From Modestobacter muralis (GTDB lineage Bacteria; Actinomycetota; Actinomycetes; Mycobacteriales; Geodermatophilaceae), in the NCBI RefSeq assembly GCF_010682105.1, contig NZ_JAAGWH010000039.1, positions 27,899-91,898 on the forward strand: 64,000 bases of DNA, read 5' to 3'. A program made the translations under genes and the position numbers. Positions 42,893 to 50,996 of this stretch are shown piece after piece. Numbering within the stretch: position 1 is the first letter of the stretch; the number at the start of each line of letters is the position of its first letter. The notes below the pieces were generated by a model that was given only the letters and a program-made list of their open reading frames with translations, was not told where the DNA came from and ran no database searches.

Positions 42893-43362
42893 CCGTTCCC
42901 CGGCCCCTCGAGCAGTACGGCTTCCGGCGCGTCTTCCCCACCCGCTGGAACGACAACGACCAGTACGGTCACGTCAACAACGTCGTCTACTACGCCGCGA
43001 TGGACACCACCATCAACGCCTGGCTGCTCGGGGTCGCCGGGATGGACCCGCTGGACGGCGAGGTCCTCGGGCTGTGCGTCGCGTCCTCCTGCGAGTACCA
43101 CCGGTCGATCGCCTACCCCGACGACATGGAGCTCGGGCTCGCTGCCGCCCGCGTGGGCCGCACCAGCGTCACGTGGTCGCTGGGCATCTTCGGTTCTGCC
43201 GACGGTGCGGCACTGGCCACCGGCAGCTTCACCCACGTCTTCGTCGACCGCGGGACCCGTCGTCCCGTCCCCGTTCCCGCTCCGCTCCGCGCCCTCGTCG
43301 AGGAGCAGCTGCTCCTCGATCCCGCTGTCCCTCCCGGCACCGCCGCCGGGAGTGAGAGGTGA
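42889..43362 (+). CDS. acyl-CoA thioesterase (4HBT hot-dog family)
   Basis: 157 aa, ATGA overlap with the regulator. The hot-dog active-site region VFPTRWNDNDQYGHVNNVVY (near residues 14-33) has the Asp/Asn and His positions of 4-hydroxybenzoyl-CoA-type thioesterases, followed by YHRSIAYPDDMELGLAAARV and FTHVFVDRGTRRPVPVP. It would hydrolyse acyl-CoA, perhaps to relieve CoA trapping during catabolism. Its stop overlaps the ligase start (GTGA). Confidence 0.9.
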   Translation: MTVPRPLEQYGFRRVFPTRWNDNDQYGHVNNVVYYAAMDTTINAWLLGVAGMDPLDGEVLGLCVASSCEYHRSIAYPDDMELGLAAARVGRTSVTWSLGIFGSADGAALATGSFTHVFVDRGTRRPVPVPAPLRALVEEQLLLDPAVPPGTAAGSER

Positions 43363-43364
43363 CC

Positions 43365-44985
43365 ATGTCCACTCCCGCAGCACCTGCAGACCCCGCCCTC
43401 TCCGGACCTGGCCTGGGCACCCTGTCCGTGGCCGCGATGCTCGCGGAGAGCGCCCGCCGGACACCCGACCGCATCGCCCCTGTACTGCATGGGCGCGGCC
43501 ATCTCCTACCGCGAGTTGTGGGACCAGACCCGCTCCTACGCCGGCGCACTGCGCGCCCGCGGCATCGGCCGCGGCGACCGGGTCGCGATGGCGGTGCCCA
43601 ACGTCCCGGACTTCCCGCGGATCTACTTCGCGGTGCTGTCGCTCGGCGCCGTCGTCGTCCCCGTGCACCCGCTCTTCAAGGCCGAGGAGATCGAGTACGT
43701 GCTCCGGGACAGCGGCGCGGCGCTCGTCGTGGCGGCTGCCCCGCTCCTCGGCGAGGTCGGCCCGGCCGCCGCGCGCTCCGGCGTGCCCCTGCTCACCGTG
43801 CTCGTACCGGAGGGGATGGGCGCACAGGTCCCCTTCTTGCGGCTGGAGGACGAGGCGGCCGCCGCGGTGCCCATCGAGCGGTACGAGGGGACGGGTCCGC
43901 TGGACGCGGCGACCGTGCTCTACACCAGTGGCACGACGGGCACGCCCAAGGGCTCGGTCGCCTCCCACCTGGCCCTCGTCGAGCAGGTCAACGTCGCTCT
44001 CATCGACGCCATCGACATCCGCAGCGACGACGTGCTGTTCGGCGGTCTCCCGCTGTTCCACAGCTTCGGCCAGACCGCCGTCATGAACATCGCCTTCCGC
44101 AAGGGCGCGGCGGTCATCCTGCTGCCGCGCTTCGACGGCGCGGAGGTGCTGCGTCTCCTCGTCGAGCACGGGGCGACGGTCTTCACCGCCGTGCCCACGA
44201 TGTACATCGGCCTGCTGCAGGCCGCGGCCCAGAGCACGCAGCGACCGGCGCTCCGCTTCGGGGTCTCCGGGGGTGCGGCCCTGCCCACTGCGGTCCTCGA
44301 GGCCTTCGAGGCCACGTTCGGTGCCTCCGTGCACGAGGGCTACGGCCTGACGGAGACCTCGCCGACCATCGCGTTCAACCCGACGCACGAGCCGATCCGC
44401 CCCGGGACGGTGGGGCGTCCCTACTGGGGCATCGACGTCGAGATCGCCGCCGCCGACGTGGAGGGCCGCATCGAACTGCTGCCCGCCGGCGAGCTCGGCG
44501 AGATCGTCGTGCGCGGCCACGCGCTGTTCAAGGGCTACCTGGGTCGGCCGGACGCGACGGCGGAGGCCGTCGTCGACGGCTGGTTCCGCACCGGGGACCT
44601 CGGCACCCGGTCCTCCGACGCCGTCATCACGATCGTCGACCGCAAGAAGGACATGATCGTGCGCAACGGCTACAACGTGTACCCGACGGAAGTGGAGCAG
44701 GTGCTCATGCGGCACCCGGGAGTCGCCAACGTCGCGGTGTTCGGCGTCGCCCACGCCGAGCACGGTCAGGAGGTCCACGCGGCGGTGGTGCCGGCCGACG
44801 CCTCGTCCTTCGACACCGACCAGCTGGTGGCCCATGCGCGGGAGCACCTGGCGGCCTACAAGTACCCCCGGGTCGTGCACGTCGTCGGCGAGCTGCCCCT
44901 CGGGCCGAGCGGCAAGGTGCTCAAGCGCGAGCTGGTGGCCCACTTCACCGACGCCCACGCCGACGCCGGCGCCGACACCGTCTGA
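43365..44985 (+). pseudogene. AMP-forming acyl-CoA ligase with one-base frameshift near 43477-43480
   Basis: The first 40 codons (MSTPAAPADPALSGPGLGTL...SARRTPDRIA) are in one frame, and the remaining 500 (MGAAISYRELWDQTRSYAGA onward) in the next. Removing one C from the CCCC run at 43477-43480 joins them as RIALYCMGAAISYREL, the expected family sequence. All ligase motifs follow: LYTSGTTGTPKGS near residue 186, EGYGLTETSPTIAF, GWFRTGDLGTR, DRKKDMIVRNGYNVYPTEVE and Lys in PSGKVLKREL. It is either a recent mutation that inactivates the activating step of the pathway or a sequencing error. An internal ATG at 43489 lacks only the N-terminal end and could give a partly active protein. Confidence 0.8.
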
Positions 44986-45438
44986 CGACGGTCTCTGGCC
45001 GGCTGGCCGCCCAGCACCCGAGCGCTGATCGCCCCAGCCTCAGGAGTCTCCGGTGGAGCAGCGCCGTCGACGGTGTGGCGCTGGCCGAGGCCGTCCCCGT
45101 CGGTGACGCGCAGGTCGATCTGGGACCTGCCGTCGGCTCGGCGGCGTGGTGTCGAGCCCTCACTGTCACCGCGCCGCTGGGCCGGCGTCGTCGGCGATGC
45201 GGTCGTGGTCGACGAAGGAGTCCGCGGGCCGGAGGTGGAGGTGGGCCCGGGACGGGTGGATCGTCGAGGTCCACCCCGGTCGGACGATCTGCACCTCGTG
45301 CGGCGAGGAGCCCGGGCACGCCGCCGCCGAGGGCCGCTGGTGCCTGCGGAGGTGCCGGAGCCGGGGCATCGGTGGACAGGACGCCACGAGGACATGGCCG
45401 CTGCACGATGGCAGCGGGTGTGCGACGCGGGCCAAGGT
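44986..45438. other. 450-base gap between convergent genes
   Basis: A plus-strand frame 45290-45440 contains TICTSCGEEPGHAAAEGRWC then LRRC, with four cysteines resembling a zinc knuckle, but it has no start, ribosome site or length to support a gene. No terminator hairpin of good quality was found. Confidence 0.4.
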
Positions 45439-46056
45439 CTAGCTGGTGCGCTGTGTTCTCGATGTCGGACGGGGCAGGACGGCCAAGGCGGTGTCGGCGA
45501 TGCCGGTGAGGGTCTGTGGGTCGACACCGGCCTTGCCCACCGCCTCCATGCCGCGCAGCACTGCCAGCAGCAGCGCTGCCAACTGCGCAGGGTCGGCGCC
45601 GTCGTCGATGTCGCCGTGCCGCTGGCACGCGTCGATCTCCATCTGGAGCAGTGCCATGAGCGCGCCCATCGTCTGGGCGGACCGGCCCGCGACGACCGGG
45701 TCCTGGTGGGCGAGTTCGGCGGCGCCCTTGGCCAGCAGACACCCGCGGCGATCGGTGTCCGCAGCAGTGTGGGCGGCCACGAACCGGACGTACGTCGACA
45801 ACCGGGCGAAGGCCCCCTCGTCCGCGCCGCCGGTGAGTCTGAGTGCGGCCTGCTCGACGATCGCGGTGTTCCACTCGTCGAACACCCGGTGGAACAGGGC
45901 GCTCTTGTCGCCGAAGGCCCCGTAGAGGCTGCCCTTGCCCAGGCCGGTCACTTCGGCGATGTCGTCCATCCGCGTGCCGGCGTAACCGGTCGCCCAGAAC
46001 CGGTCCCGGGCCAGCTCGAGGACCCGGCCCTCGTCGAAGCTGCGTGGTCGCGCCAT
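45439..46056 (-). CDS. TetR/AcrR-family transcriptional regulator
   Basis: 205 aa. N-terminus MARPRSFDEGRVLELARDRF and the HTH GTRMDDIAEVTGLGKGSLYG near residues 26-45, followed by AFGDKSALFHRVFDEW. The C-terminal part RRGCLLAKGAAELAHQDPVV carries the GCLL phrase of the TetR_C_33/AcrR-like group. The -10 box TAGTCT (46068-46063 on the minus strand) ends 6 bases before the ATG, so the mRNA is leaderless. It faces the Rossmann protein gene at 46252, whose promoter contains a palindrome, and is its likely repressor. Confidence 0.9.
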   Translation of the reverse strand: MARPRSFDEGRVLELARDRFWATGYAGTRMDDIAEVTGLGKGSLYGAFGDKSALFHRVFDEWNTAIVEQAALRLTGGADEGAFARLSTYVRFVAAHTAADTDRRGCLLAKGAAELAHQDPVVAGRSAQTMGALMALLQMEIDACQRHGDIDDGADPAQLAALLLAVLRGMEAVGKAGVDPQTLTGIADTALAVLPRPTSRTQRTS

Positions 46057-46062
46057 GGCCTC

Positions 46063-46068
46063 AGACTA
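46063..46068 (-). promoter_or_regulatory. -10 box of the tetR gene (leaderless)
   Basis: TAGTCT on the minus strand followed by 6 bases (gaggcc) and the ATG at 46056. There is no ribosome site, as expected for a leaderless message. Confidence 0.45.
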
Positions 46069-46076
46069 AGCCGTTG

Positions 46077-46125
46077 TTGACTCGTTCGTCCACATCTGCC
46101 TAGGATCTGGACGATCGGTTCCAGA
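46077..46125 (+). promoter_or_regulatory. promoter with overlapping palindrome for the gene at 46252
   Basis: TTGACT (46077-46082), 18 bases, TAGGAT (46101-46106): a near-consensus sigma-A promoter. A perfect inverted repeat tctgga-N8-tccaga (46106-46125) begins at its last base and spans the expected start point. This is a classical place for a TetR operator. The divergent TetR gene lies 20 bases to the left. Confidence 0.55.
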
Positions 46126-46251
46126 ACGAGCGGTCCGACGGCCGCCCGGAGAGCAGACCCAGTCCGACGCCATGGTGCGACGGACTCCACGACACGACCG
46201 TCGCCACCGACGGCGTGCGCGTTCCACTCGACCCACGAAGGCAGACCCACC

Positions 46252-46875
46252 ATGAGCAGCATCAGCATCATCGGCCTGGGCACCATGGCCAGCACCCTGG
46301 CCGCCCGGGCACTTGCCGGCGGCCACACCGTCGAGGTCATCGGCCGCGACCGGGTCAAGGCCGAGGAACTGGCCGCCACACTCGGCGGTGGCGCCACGAC
46401 CGGGACGTTCGGCGCCGCCCCGGTCGGTGACCTCGTCATCCTCGCCGTGCCCTACGCCGGCGCCGTGCCCGTCGTCGCCCAGTACGGGGAAGCGCTGGCC
46501 GGCAAGACCGTCATCGACATCTCCAACACCTCCAACGCCGCCGCCACCGCACTGGTCACTCCGGAGGGCAGTTCCGGCGCGCAGGAGATCGCCGCGGCCG
46601 CCCCGGCCAGCGCGCACGTCGTCAAGGCGTTCAACACCGTCTTCGGCCACGTACTGGCCCAGGGAGGCCCGCTGGACGTGCTGTTCGCCGGCGACGACGC
46701 ACAGGCGAAGGCCAGTGTGTCGGCGTTCATCGAGAGCCTCGGGCTGCGCCCGCTGGACGCCGGCGGCCTGGAGGTGGCGCGCTGGCTGGAGGGAGCGGGC
46801 GTGCTGATGATCAGCCTGGCCAACCACGGCGTAGGGGGCTGGGACTTCTCGCTCGGCGTCGACCTCCGCGGCTGA
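46252..46875 (+). CDS. Rossmann-fold F420-dependent NADP reductase-like protein
   Basis: 207 aa. Begins MSSISIIGLGTMASTLAARA with GxGxM in the dinucleotide loop (the third Gly is Ala), then EVIGRDRVKAEELA. Further family marks are GDLVILAVPYAGAVPVVAQY, ALAGKTVIDISN, AHVVKAFNTVFGHVL (the VKAFNT motif) and FIESLGLRPLDAGGLEVARW. Members reduce NADP with F420H2 or bind NADP only. It ends with VLMISLANHGVGGWDFSLGV, a segment shared with the paralogue at 50997. Divergent from a TetR gene; probably induced by its ligand. Reaction unknown. Confidence 0.85.
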   Translation: MSSISIIGLGTMASTLAARALAGGHTVEVIGRDRVKAEELAATLGGGATTGTFGAAPVGDLVILAVPYAGAVPVVAQYGEALAGKTVIDISNTSNAAATALVTPEGSSGAQEIAAAAPASAHVVKAFNTVFGHVLAQGGPLDVLFAGDDAQAKASVSAFIESLGLRPLDAGGLEVARWLEGAGVLMISLANHGVGGWDFSLGVDLRG

Positions 46876-46968
46876 GCGCACCCGCACGACCACTTCTCGC
46901 GCGACGTCACGTCAGTCGACCCGCAGCTCGAGAAGTCAGCGCTCCAACCCCTCTCTCAAGGAGTAGTC

Positions 46969-47907
46969 ATGCACGTCTTCGTCACTGGCGGGACCGGCCA
47001 TTCCGGTTCGTACATCATCCCCGAGCTGATCGCCGCCGGGCACGAGGTCACCGCACTGGCCCGGTCGGACACGGCCGCGGCGACGCTGTCCGCGAACGGT
47101 GCGAAGGTGCGCCGCGGCGACCTCGAGGACCTCGATGGGCTCATGGAGGCAGCCGCGGAGTCCGACGGCGTCATCCACGTCGCGCACCGGCAGGACCTGC
47201 TCCCGTTCGGCGGGATGGACGCCGTCGCCGCCGCGGAGCTCCCGATCATGCTCGCGTACGGCGAGGCGCTCGCGGGAACCCAGAAGCCGCTGGTCGTGGC
47301 GGGGAGCATCGGCTCCTCCGGGCAGCTCGGCCGCCCGGCCACCGAGGAGGACCCTGCCCTCCCCGTCGGCGACGAGCACAAGGGCACCCTGCAGGTCCGC
47401 AACGTCGTGGAGACCGCCGTCATCGACCTCGCCGGGCGGGGAGTGCGATCGTCGGTCGTCCGGATCGCCAACATCGCGCACAGCGCGACCGATCGGGCCG
47501 GCTTCCTCCCTTCGCTGATCGCGCTCGCGAAGGAGAAGGGCGTCGTCGGCTACCCCGGAGACGGCACGAACGTGTGGAACGCCGTGCACGTCCGCGATGT
47601 CGCTTCCGTGTTCCGCTTGGCGCTGGAGCAGGGGCCAGCCGGCAAGCACTGGCACGCGGTCGGGGACGAGGGCATCCCGCTGCGGGAGATCGCCGAGGCC
47701 ATCGGCAGCCGGCTGGACCTGCCCGCGGTGAGCATCCCCATGGACGAGCTGATGCTGCCGGGCTACTTCGGGTTCCTCGCGAACATCGTCACGCAGAGCT
47801 ACCCGGCGTCCAACCTCATCACCCGCCAGGCACTCGGCTGGGAACCCACCCGACCCGGCCTCTTCGCCGACATGGACAACGGCCACTACTTCCCCGTCGG
47901 CCCATGA
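46969..47907 (+). CDS. extended SDR (NAD-dependent epimerase/dehydratase-like)
   Basis: 312 aa. The start MHVFVTGGTGHSGSYIIPEL carries the extended-SDR loop TGxxGxxG (TGGTGHSG). HVAHRQDLLPFGGMDAVAAA replaces the usual HxAA. The catalytic Tyr of YxxxK is not evident at its usual place (KGTLQVRNVVETAVIDL is found instead), so this is an atypical member resembling NAD(P)H-binding regulators or epimerases with altered active site. Substrate side: WNAVHVRDVASVFRLALEQG near 202. Lies between two Rossmann reductase-like genes. Enzymatic activity uncertain. Confidence 0.85.
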   Translation: MHVFVTGGTGHSGSYIIPELIAAGHEVTALARSDTAAATLSANGAKVRRGDLEDLDGLMEAAAESDGVIHVAHRQDLLPFGGMDAVAAAELPIMLAYGEALAGTQKPLVVAGSIGSSGQLGRPATEEDPALPVGDEHKGTLQVRNVVETAVIDLAGRGVRSSVVRIANIAHSATDRAGFLPSLIALAKEKGVVGYPGDGTNVWNAVHVRDVASVFRLALEQGPAGKHWHAVGDEGIPLREIAEAIGSRLDLPAVSIPMDELMLPGYFGFLANIVTQSYPASNLITRQALGWEPTRPGLFADMDNGHYFPVGP

Positions 47908-47942
47908 CCGTTGCCTCACGACCATCTGGAGGGGTTGAGGGC

Positions 47943-48611
47943 ATGACGATCGTCGGGATCATCGGGAGCGGCCAGATCGGTACCACCATCGCGCGCCTCG
48001 CCATCGCGGCCGGGCACCAGGTCGTGCTCAGCAACTCCCGCGGCCCCGAGACGTTGGCGGACGCGGTCGCGGCACTCGGGCCGCGGGCGTCGGCGGCGTC
48101 GAGCGGGGAGGCCGCTACAGCCGGTGACATCGTCGTGGTCTCGGTACCCGTCAAGGCGTTCTCCGGCCTGCCCGCCGCAGCGCTGGCCGGGAAGACGGTC
48201 ATCGACACGTGCAACTACGGCCCCGAGCGCGACGGGCACGTCCCCGAGCTCGACAGCAGGTCGCTCACCTCGAGCGAGCTGCTGCAGCGCGAGGTCCCTG
48301 ATGCCGTCGTGGTCAAGGCCTTCAACACCATCTACTACGAGCACCTGCTGTCCCTCGCCCGCCCGGCGGGGGCGGCCGACCGCTCCTCCCTGCCGATCGC
48401 CGGGGACTCGGTGCAGGCGACGACCGCAGTGACCGAGTTCATCGAGTCCATCGGGTACCGCGTGGTGGACGCGGGACCGCTGGCCGACAGCTGGCGGCAG
48501 GAGACGGGCACCCCGGTCTGGGGCGCCCCCTACGGGCCGTACTCGAACGCGGCCGGCCGGCCGGCCGGCGGGGACGCCATCCGCGCGGCGCTCGCCACCG
48601 CCGCGAGGTGA
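47943..48611 (+). CDS. NADPH-dependent F420 reductase-family protein
   Basis: 222 aa, ATG preceded by GGAGGGG. N-terminus TIVGIIGSGQIGTTIARLAI with GxGxxG complete, then VLSNSRGPETLADAVAALG, where SNSRGP is the NADP-phosphate-binding motif of Fno-type enzymes. DIVVVSVPVKAFSGLPAAAL, VIDTCNYGPERDGHVPEL and VVKAFNTIYYEHLLSLA follow. It is the closest of three relatives in this region to genuine F420:NADP oxidoreductases and is distinct from the paralogous pair at 46252 and 50997. May act in an F420- or flavin-dependent detoxification. Confidence 0.87.
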   Translation: MTIVGIIGSGQIGTTIARLAIAAGHQVVLSNSRGPETLADAVAALGPRASAASSGEAATAGDIVVVSVPVKAFSGLPAAALAGKTVIDTCNYGPERDGHVPELDSRSLTSSELLQREVPDAVVVKAFNTIYYEHLLSLARPAGAADRSSLPIAGDSVQATTAVTEFIESIGYRVVDAGPLADSWRQETGTPVWGAPYGPYSNAAGRPAGGDAIRAALATAAR

Positions 48612-48787
48612 CCGCGGCCTCGCGCCGGCCGCGGCGAGGTCCGCCCTGACATCTGTGCAGGTCCCCCTCGGGCAGCGCACTCGATGCCCGCGACGTCGGA
48701 CGGCCCGAGAACGGTCGGGTACCCGTCGTCCTCTGACGGGGACCGCTGACGCACGCCGGACGGCGTGGGCGTATCAGGGGCCGGCTC

Positions 48788-49183
48788 CTACGGCACTTGG
48801 GCTGCTCGCTGGGCCGGCGGGTGCTCGGCGACGCAGAAGAGGTTCCCCTCCGGATCGGCGAGGGTGGTCCACTGCACGTGCGGGAACTCGTCCAGGACGT
48901 CCCATCGGCAGGTGGCACCCAGGCCGATCAGGCGCTCGACCTCTGCCTGTCGGGTGCCCCAGGGAACGGTCAGATCGAGGTGGACCGCGTGGCGCTCCGG
49001 GCGGGGGCCCTCCTGGCGGCGGAAGAACATCGCGAACCCACCGGGCCCGGCGGGTGGCAGGTGGACCGTGTCACCGCCGGGTGAGGGCGTCGAGCCGGTG
49101 ACGGAGGCCCAGAACGTGGCCAACGATGCTGGATCCCGGGCCTCCAGGTTGATCGCACCCAGGGTGACCGGATGGACCGTCAC
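48788..49183 (-). CDS. VOC-family (Glyoxalase_6-like) protein
   Basis: 131 aa. One VOC domain: LGAINLEARDPASLATFWAS, VHLPPAGPGGFAMFFRRQEG, RHAVHLDLTVPWGTRQAEVE and the end WTTLADPEGNLFCVAEH. The His of HLDL and the terminal NLFCVAE with Glu are the positions that bind metal in the family. Isolated on the minus strand between oxidoreductase genes and a TetR gene. Often such proteins detoxify dicarbonyls or bind hydrophobic ligands; no substrate can be given. Confidence 0.85.
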   Translation of the reverse strand: MTVHPVTLGAINLEARDPASLATFWASVTGSTPSPGGDTVHLPPAGPGGFAMFFRRQEGPRPERHAVHLDLTVPWGTRQAEVERLIGLGATCRWDVLDEFPHVQWTTLADPEGNLFCVAEHPPAQRAAQVP

Positions 49184-49259
49184 CGCGCGCCTGCCTCATG
49201 TCGGGACTCGTCGTAGGTCGCTGATCTGCCCTCGAGTGACCCGGTGCCCGCGAGCTGCG

Positions 49260-49883
49260 TCATCGGTCTCCCCCTGTGGACAGGCTCTCCGTGTGTCCGG
49301 CCTGGCTGGGAGCCGACTGCAGGGCGTTGTCGATGAGGACGGCGGCGATGGCGGCGGCGGTGGAGAAGGACTCGCTGTCCAGGACCCGGGTGCGGACCGA
49401 GGCGCCGTCGATGAGCAGCGCCAGTTGCTCGCCGAGTTGTTCGGGGTTCGTGGCGCCGGCCTCGCGGGCGGTGTCGGTGAGCCGCGCGGCGATGGCGGTC
49501 TTGTAGTCGCGTGCGTACCGAGACGCCGGGTGTCCGGGGTCGTGCAGTTCGACGGCCGCTGCGATGTAGGGGCACAGGGGCGTGGACGCCGGCATCTCGA
49601 AGGCGGCGAGGAGTCGTTCGCGCGGCGTGAGGTCGGTGCGGTCGAACACCCCGGGCATGACGTCGGGATCGAATCGACGCAGGTACTCGGTGACGAGTTC
49701 GTCCTTGCTGGAGAAGTGCTGGTAGGCCGTGCGCTTGGACACCTGGGCCACGGCGGAGAGCTGGTCCATGCCGGTGCGGTTGATGCCCTGGTCGCGGAAC
49801 AGCTGCTGTGACGCGCTGAGGATGCGCTCGCGTGCGCCCCGGCCGCGGCGCTGGCCCAGCGGGCCCCTCTCCAACTCCGTCAT
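49260..49883 (-). CDS. TetR/AcrR-family transcriptional regulator
   Basis: 207 aa. The HTH is MDQLSAVAQVSKRTAYQHFS near residues 39-58, followed by SKDELVTEYLRRFDPDV. The ligand domain has TPLCPYIAAAVELHDPGHPA and YKTAIAARLTDTAREAGATN. A -10 box TACGCT ends 6 bases before the ATG (leaderless). The region towards the divergent SDR gene at 50093 contains two copies of a 21-base site, one overlapping this promoter, so the protein most likely represses itself and the SDR/Rossmann genes. The inducer is unknown, perhaps a reactive carbonyl or quinone. Confidence 0.9.
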   Translation of the reverse strand: MTELERGPLGQRRGRGARERILSASQQLFRDQGINRTGMDQLSAVAQVSKRTAYQHFSSKDELVTEYLRRFDPDVMPGVFDRTDLTPRERLLAAFEMPASTPLCPYIAAAVELHDPGHPASRYARDYKTAIAARLTDTAREAGATNPEQLGEQLALLIDGASVRTRVLDSESFSTAAAIAAVLIDNALQSAPSQAGHTESLSTGGDR

Positions 49884-49889
49884 GGCACC

Positions 49890-49925
49890 AGCGTAGACCG
49901 CCTGGTACTGGTCGGTCTACATAGC
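49890..49925. promoter_or_regulatory. tetR promoter and operator copy 1
   Basis: Contains the leaderless -10 box of tetR (49895-49890), a perfect inverted repeat gtagaccg / cggtctac (49893-49900, 49913-49920), and the first copy (49905-49925) of a direct repeat with the pattern GTAC-N3-TCGGT-N-TACATAGC. Confidence 0.6.
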
Positions 49926-49977
49926 TGGCGGCCCGGTCGGTCGGTGGGCCATGCGGGACAGGCCCCCGCAGCTCTTG

Positions 49978-49998
49978 GTACGAATCGGTGTACATAGC
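49978..49998. promoter_or_regulatory. operator copy 2
   Basis: GTAC-N3-TCGGT-N-TACATAGC again, 17 of 21 bases identical to 49905-49925 and exactly 73 bases from it (seven helical turns). It lies upstream of the SDR gene at 50093. Confidence 0.6.
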
Positions 49999-50092
49999 TT
50001 GCGTTCGGCTCGCTCGCCGGTTACGTTACTTACACAGCCCGGTGTACTTAAGGCCGAGCTGTCTCGGAGAACCGTGAACCAGGGGAGTGATC

Positions 50093-50827
50093 GTGGGAAA
50101 GCTCGATGGCAAGGTCGCGGTGATAACGGGCGCATCCACCGGCATGGCACTGGCCGGCGCGAAGCTGTTCGTCGACGAGGGCGCGCACGTCTTCATCCAG
50201 GCCCGGCGGCAGGAGGCACTGGACGACGCTGTGGAGGAGATCGGCCGCAACGTCACCGCAGTCCAGGGTGACGCGTCCGACCTGGGCGACCTGGATCGCC
50301 TGTACGACACCGTCGAGCGGGAGAAGGGCTCGATCGACGTTCTGTGGGCCAGCGCCGGGATGGGCGAACCCGCCGTCCTCGGCGAGATCACGGAGGAGCA
50401 GTTCGAGCGCGCCTTCTCGCTCAACGCGCGCGGCACGCTGTTCACCGTGCAGAAGGCACTGCCGCTGATGAACGACAACGGCTCGATCATCATGACCGGG
50501 TCGAACGCCTCCCTCGGCGCGTTCCCCGGCTGGAGCCTCTACGCGGGGAGCAAGGCCGTCCAGCAGGCCTGGGCCCGCGTCTGGCTCAACGAGCTGCGCG
50601 ACCGCAACATCCGGGTCAACGTCCTGACCCCAGGACAGGTCGCCACCGCCAAGCAGGCGGAGCTGTTCGACGAGGCGACCAGGGTCGCATTCGAGTCCCT
50701 CATCCCCCGCGGGGCGATGGGCCGCCCCGAGGAGATCGCCACCGTCGCCCTCTTCCTCGCCTCCGACGACTCCAGCTACGTCAACGGTCTGGAACTGGTC
50801 GCCGACGGCGGCACGACCGCCCTCTGA
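50093..50827 (+). CDS. short-chain dehydrogenase/reductase with variant cofactor loop
   Basis: 244 aa. The GTG at 50093 is chosen since AGGGGAG ends five bases before it. The cofactor loop reads TGASTGMALAGA, so the third Gly of TGxxxGhG is Ala. Arg-Arg in FIQARRQEALDDA indicates NADPH. Catalytic Ser-Tyr-Lys are in IIMTGSNASLGAF and SLYAGSKAVQQAW. C-terminus DDSSYVNGLELVADGGTTAL. It faces a TetR gene with two operator copies between, and is followed by a Rossmann protein gene, so both are probably induced together. Likely an NADPH-dependent carbonyl reductase. Confidence 0.9.
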   Translation: MGKLDGKVAVITGASTGMALAGAKLFVDEGAHVFIQARRQEALDDAVEEIGRNVTAVQGDASDLGDLDRLYDTVEREKGSIDVLWASAGMGEPAVLGEITEEQFERAFSLNARGTLFTVQKALPLMNDNGSIIMTGSNASLGAFPGWSLYAGSKAVQQAWARVWLNELRDRNIRVNVLTPGQVATAKQAELFDEATRVAFESLIPRGAMGRPEEIATVALFLASDDSSYVNGLELVADGGTTAL

Positions 50828-50996
50828 GCCACACACCGACAGAACCGCGGCACACCCCGCAGCCGACCGGTCCACACGACGACGGTGCCGGGAGAGGCGC
50901 GGCAGTCGGCCCAGGACGTCACGGCCAGCGCCCTGCGTCCGCTCCGGCACCAACGAGACAGCGCGACATCCCGAGCACAGGAAGAGAGCACACCTG

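Noticed and set aside
42793..44958. 721-codon minus-strand frame opposite thioesterase and ligase
   Set aside because: Length is due to high GC only; the plus strand has thioesterase and ligase motifs throughout.
45290..45440. Four-cysteine stretch TICTSCGEEPGHAAAEGRWC
   Set aside because: Too short and without start or ribosome site to call a zinc-ribbon gene.
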